Below are positions 5,718 through 7,452 of a stretch of DNA of 7,452 nt, piece by piece. The stretch comes from an uncultured Collinsella sp. (GTDB taxonomy: Bacteria; Actinomycetota; Coriobacteriia; Coriobacteriales; Coriobacteriaceae). Under the pieces are notes generated by a model. It worked only from the letters and a program-made list of their open reading frames with translations. It was not told the DNA's origin and did not search any database. A program made the position numbers and the translations under genes. The stretch's first letter is position 1, and every line of letters starts with the position of its first letter. The stretch is from contig URNM01000092.1 in the NCBI GenBank assembly GCA_900549185.1, positions 1 through 7,452 of the forward strand, in the 5' to 3' direction.

Positions 5718-5745
5718 ATTATCCATAAATGCAACCAAATGTGAA
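5718..5745 (-). promoter_or_regulatory. Promoter candidate for the rubrerythrin gene
   Basis: On the minus strand TTCACA (complement of 5740-5745; five of six to TTGACA) and GATAAT (complement of 5718-5723; five of six to TATAAT) are 16 bp apart. Transcription would start near 5711, giving a leader of about 78 nt that contains the ribosome-site hairpin. Confidence 0.6.
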
Positions 5746-5854
5746 GCCTATTAGGAATGATTTTTAATAAAACAATTTTGAGATATGAAGATGTTGATTG
5801 ATTAACGATTGGCAGGCTGTCTTTGACTGCCGCTGAGTACAATCGGTCGAGCAA

Positions 5855-5872
5855 ATGTTGACCTATCAACAA
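5855..5872 (+). promoter_or_regulatory. Rex-like operator before the alcohol dehydrogenase gene
   Basis: ATGTTGA-ccta-TCAACAA matches the clostridial Rex consensus TTGTTAA-N4-TTAACAA at 11 of 14 defined positions with the exact N4 spacing. TGTTGA/TCAACA is a perfect inverted repeat. It ends 2 bp before the Shine-Dalgarno sequence AAAGGAG (5875-5881), where a bound repressor would block early transcription. Rex senses NADH/NAD+ and commonly controls alcohol dehydrogenase genes. A weak -10 candidate TACAAT lies at 5838-5843, without a clear -35 box. Confidence 0.5.
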
Positions 5873-5889
5873 ATAAAGGAGTTTCCTTT

Positions 5890-7110
5890 ATGCATCTAGC
5901 CCGTCGTGCCTGGTGCCGAACATATCAGACGGTTTTTCGCATTGCATTGCCGATCCTGCCCTATACCGAGCCGCGCATTTTGGAGCATGCCGAGGATGTG
6001 CCCGCGGTGCTTCAAAAACGCTCGATCCAGAAGGTCCTCATCGTGACAGACCCTGGTATTGCACGTTTGGGGCTCACGGCATCACTCGAGCGTGCGCTTA
6101 CGGCTCAGGGGATTGGCGCTACGGTCTATGCCGAAACGCGTGCGAACCCCACGGTCTCGAATGTGGAGGAAGCGGCGGCGCTGTATCGCGAGAACGACTG
6201 CCGGGCCATTATCGGCTTTGGCGGAGGATCGGCCATGGACTGCGCCAAGGGTGTGGGGGCGCGCATTGCACAGCCGAACAAGCCCATCAACAAGATGCGT
6301 GGCCTGTTGCGCGTCCACCGTCTCCTGCCGCTACTTATTGCGGTTCCCACCACGGCGGGTACGGGAAGCGAGGTCACGCTTGCGGCGGTTATCACCGATG
6401 ATGAGACGCACTATAAATACCCCATTAACGATTTTGTGCTCATCCCGCGTTTTGCGGTCCACGACCCCGAGTTTACGCGCGGGTTGCCTGCCTCCATTAC
6501 GGGGCAGACAGGCATGGACGCCCTGACGCATGCTGTCGAGGCCTTTATCGGCCGTAGCACCACGCCCTACACGCGCAAGATGGCGCGTCAGGCGGTCCAG
6601 CTCATCCGCGACAATTTGCTCGAGGCCTATGAGCATGGCGACGACATGCGTGCGCGCCGCAATATGCTTTCGGCGGCGTATAAGGCAGGCGTTGCGTTTA
6701 CCCGCTCCTATGTCGGATATGTGCATGCCATCGCGCACAGTCTGGGCGGCCGATACGGAATTCCGCACGGTTTAGCCAACGCGATCATCCTGCCGCACAT
6801 GCTTCGCGCTTATGGTGACGCCGCCGCCCCCAAGCTCGCCGATCTCGCCCGCATGGCCGGTATCGCGCCGGCTAATGCGCAGGACAGCCTGGCGGCCGAG
6901 GCCTTTATCGATTGGGTCGACCGCATGAACGAGGCCCTGGGAATCCCCAAATATGTCTCGGGTATTCGCCGCTCCGATATTCCGCAAATGGCGGCCCATG
7001 CCGACGCCGAGGCCAATCCCCTGTATCCCGTTCCTCTTTTAATGGACCGCCTGGAGCTCGAGCATATGTACGAAGTTGTTGCAGGTGGTATGTTTGAGGA
7101 TGAGAACTAG
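5890..7110 (+). CDS. Iron-containing alcohol dehydrogenase
   Basis: Group III alcohol dehydrogenase, interconverting an alcohol and aldehyde with NAD(P)H; probably reduces an aldehyde to regenerate NAD+ in fermentation. It has 406 residues, near the family norm. The N-terminal nucleotide-binding half carries GGGSAMD (111-117) and PTTAGTGSE (153-161). The C-terminal helical half carries the metal ligands Asp210 and His214 in MDALTHAVE, and His279 and His293 in the GYVHAIAH...IPHG segment; the spacings of 4 and 14 residues equal those in E. coli FucO. The opening CRTYQTVFRIALPILPY is a feature I associate with members of this subgroup. AAAGGAG eight bases before the ATG supports the start. It is first in an operon with the aldehyde dehydrogenase at 7119 and divergent from the rubrerythrin gene. 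The natural substrate cannot be told from sequence. Confidence 0.95.
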   Translation: MHLARRAWCRTYQTVFRIALPILPYTEPRILEHAEDVPAVLQKRSIQKVLIVTDPGIARLGLTASLERALTAQGIGATVYAETRANPTVSNVEEAAALYRENDCRAIIGFGGGSAMDCAKGVGARIAQPNKPINKMRGLLRVHRLLPLLIAVPTTAGTGSEVTLAAVITDDETHYKYPINDFVLIPRFAVHDPEFTRGLPASITGQTGMDALTHAVEAFIGRSTTPYTRKMARQAVQLIRDNLLEAYEHGDDMRARRNMLSAAYKAGVAFTRSYVGYVHAIAHSLGGRYGIPHGLANAIILPHMLRAYGDAAAPKLADLARMAGIAPANAQDSLAAEAFIDWVDRMNEALGIPKYVSGIRRSDIPQMAAHADAEANPLYPVPLLMDRLELEHMYEVVAGGMFEDEN

Positions 7111-7118
7111 GAGGGTCC

Positions 7119-7430
7119 ATGAATACCGAGGAAATCGCGCGCATTGTCGGCGAGCAGCGCGCCTATTTTAAGACGCACGCCACGTTTGATGTCGATGCTC
7201 GACGTCGCGCCCTCGTGCGCCTGCGCGAGGCGGTGCGGGCACACGAGACCGATATCGCCCATGCGCTCAAGACCGATTTGGGTAAGTCGCATGACGAGGC
7301 ATATATGTGCGAGATCGGCACGTCGCTTTCCGAGATTCGTCATCAGATCGCTCATGTGGCCCGATGGAGTCGTCCGCGCCTGCGTCCGTGTGACCTCGCT
7401 AACGCCGTGAGCGTGTGCAAAACGCAAGCC
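7119..7430 (+). CDS. Aldehyde dehydrogenase, N-terminal 104 residues only (cut by the window end)
   Basis: NAD(P)-dependent aldehyde dehydrogenase, probably of the ALDH3-like subgroup. Only the N-terminal helical and oligomerisation part is present: QRAYFKTHATFDVDARR (13-29), ALKTDLGKSHDEAYMCEIG (49-67) and EIRHQIAHVARW (72-83) follow the pattern of that subgroup. The catalytic cysteine and the main cofactor loops lie beyond the end. The start follows the alcohol dehydrogenase stop by 8 bp, and the strong site AGGAGG (7109-7114) overlaps that stop codon, four bases from the ATG, so translation is probably coupled. The pair could jointly handle an alcohol-aldehyde-acid conversion. Codons after 7430 (Leu-Ser-Leu-Ile-His-Ile) are adapter sequence and must not be counted as protein. 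Confidence 0.85.
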
Positions 7431-7452
7431 CTGTCTCTTATACACATCTGAC
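7431..7452. other. Sequencing adapter remnant (Nextera/Tn5 mosaic end)
   Basis: The final bases read CTGTCTCTTATACACATCT followed by GAC. The 19-mer is exactly the Tn5 mosaic end as it appears at read 3' ends of Nextera libraries, and GAC is the continuation expected for the read 1 side adapter. It is not genomic. It creates the false C-terminal SLIHI on the plus strand and a false MYKRQ start on the minus strand. Confidence 0.97.

Noticed and set aside
4935..5744. A 269-codon plus-strand open frame opposite the rubrerythrin gene
   Set aside because: It is the antisense shadow of a certain gene and even runs through that gene's terminator and promoter.
5858..5869. FNR/CRP-type site before the alcohol dehydrogenase gene
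   Set aside because: TTGA and TCAA are separated by 4 bases, not the 6 of the FNR consensus TTGAT-N4-ATCAA; the Rex pattern fits the spacing better.
7107..7445. Minus-strand open frame at the right end starting MYKRQ
   Set aside because: Its start codon lies in the adapter, and the rest is antisense to the aldehyde dehydrogenase gene.

Overview
The window looks like a chromosomal fragment of a gut Coriobacteriia, most likely Collinsella. This rests on the gene complement, the high-GC third codon positions of pdxS and of the alcohol dehydrogenase gene, and the style of the unknown protein at 3693-4820; it is recognition, not a database result. The last 22 bases are a Nextera/Tn5 library adapter, so the sequence ends at an assembly or read edge and the final gene is cut artificially.

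Layout. Positions 1-317 hold no supportable gene but are packed with inverted repeats, including a nearly perfect 68-nt hairpin. On the minus strand pdxS (926-1816) and pdxT (318-905) form a compact operon for the DXP-independent vitamin B6 pathway: PdxT makes ammonia from glutamine and PdxS makes pyridoxal 5'-phosphate. Divergent from them is a MocR/PdxR-type regulator (1962-3401). The 145-bp space between carries a 12-bp direct repeat that is a good operator candidate. Together these three genes form a classic self-regulated PLP module.

The middle section (3391-4929) is the unusual part. Two 120-bp copies of a repeat with terminal inverted repeats, about 81% identical to each other without gaps, flank one gene for an uncharacterised protein with a probable PD-(D/E)XK-type C-terminal domain. 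The outer end of the repeat has stop codons in all three frames and provides the last codons (Leu-Ser-Glu-stop) of both the regulator and the unknown protein. It resembles a MITE-like element.

The right section reflects anaerobic life: a reverse rubrerythrin (minus strand, 5073-5633) for peroxide/oxygen defence, with its own terminator and promoter candidate, and divergent from it a two-gene fermentation operon, an iron-containing alcohol dehydrogenase (5890-7110) followed 8 bp later by an aldehyde dehydrogenase (from 7119, truncated). A palindrome just before the alcohol dehydrogenase ribosome binding site resembles a Rex operator, which would tie the operon to the NADH/NAD+ ratio. No tRNA, rRNA or CRISPR array was seen.
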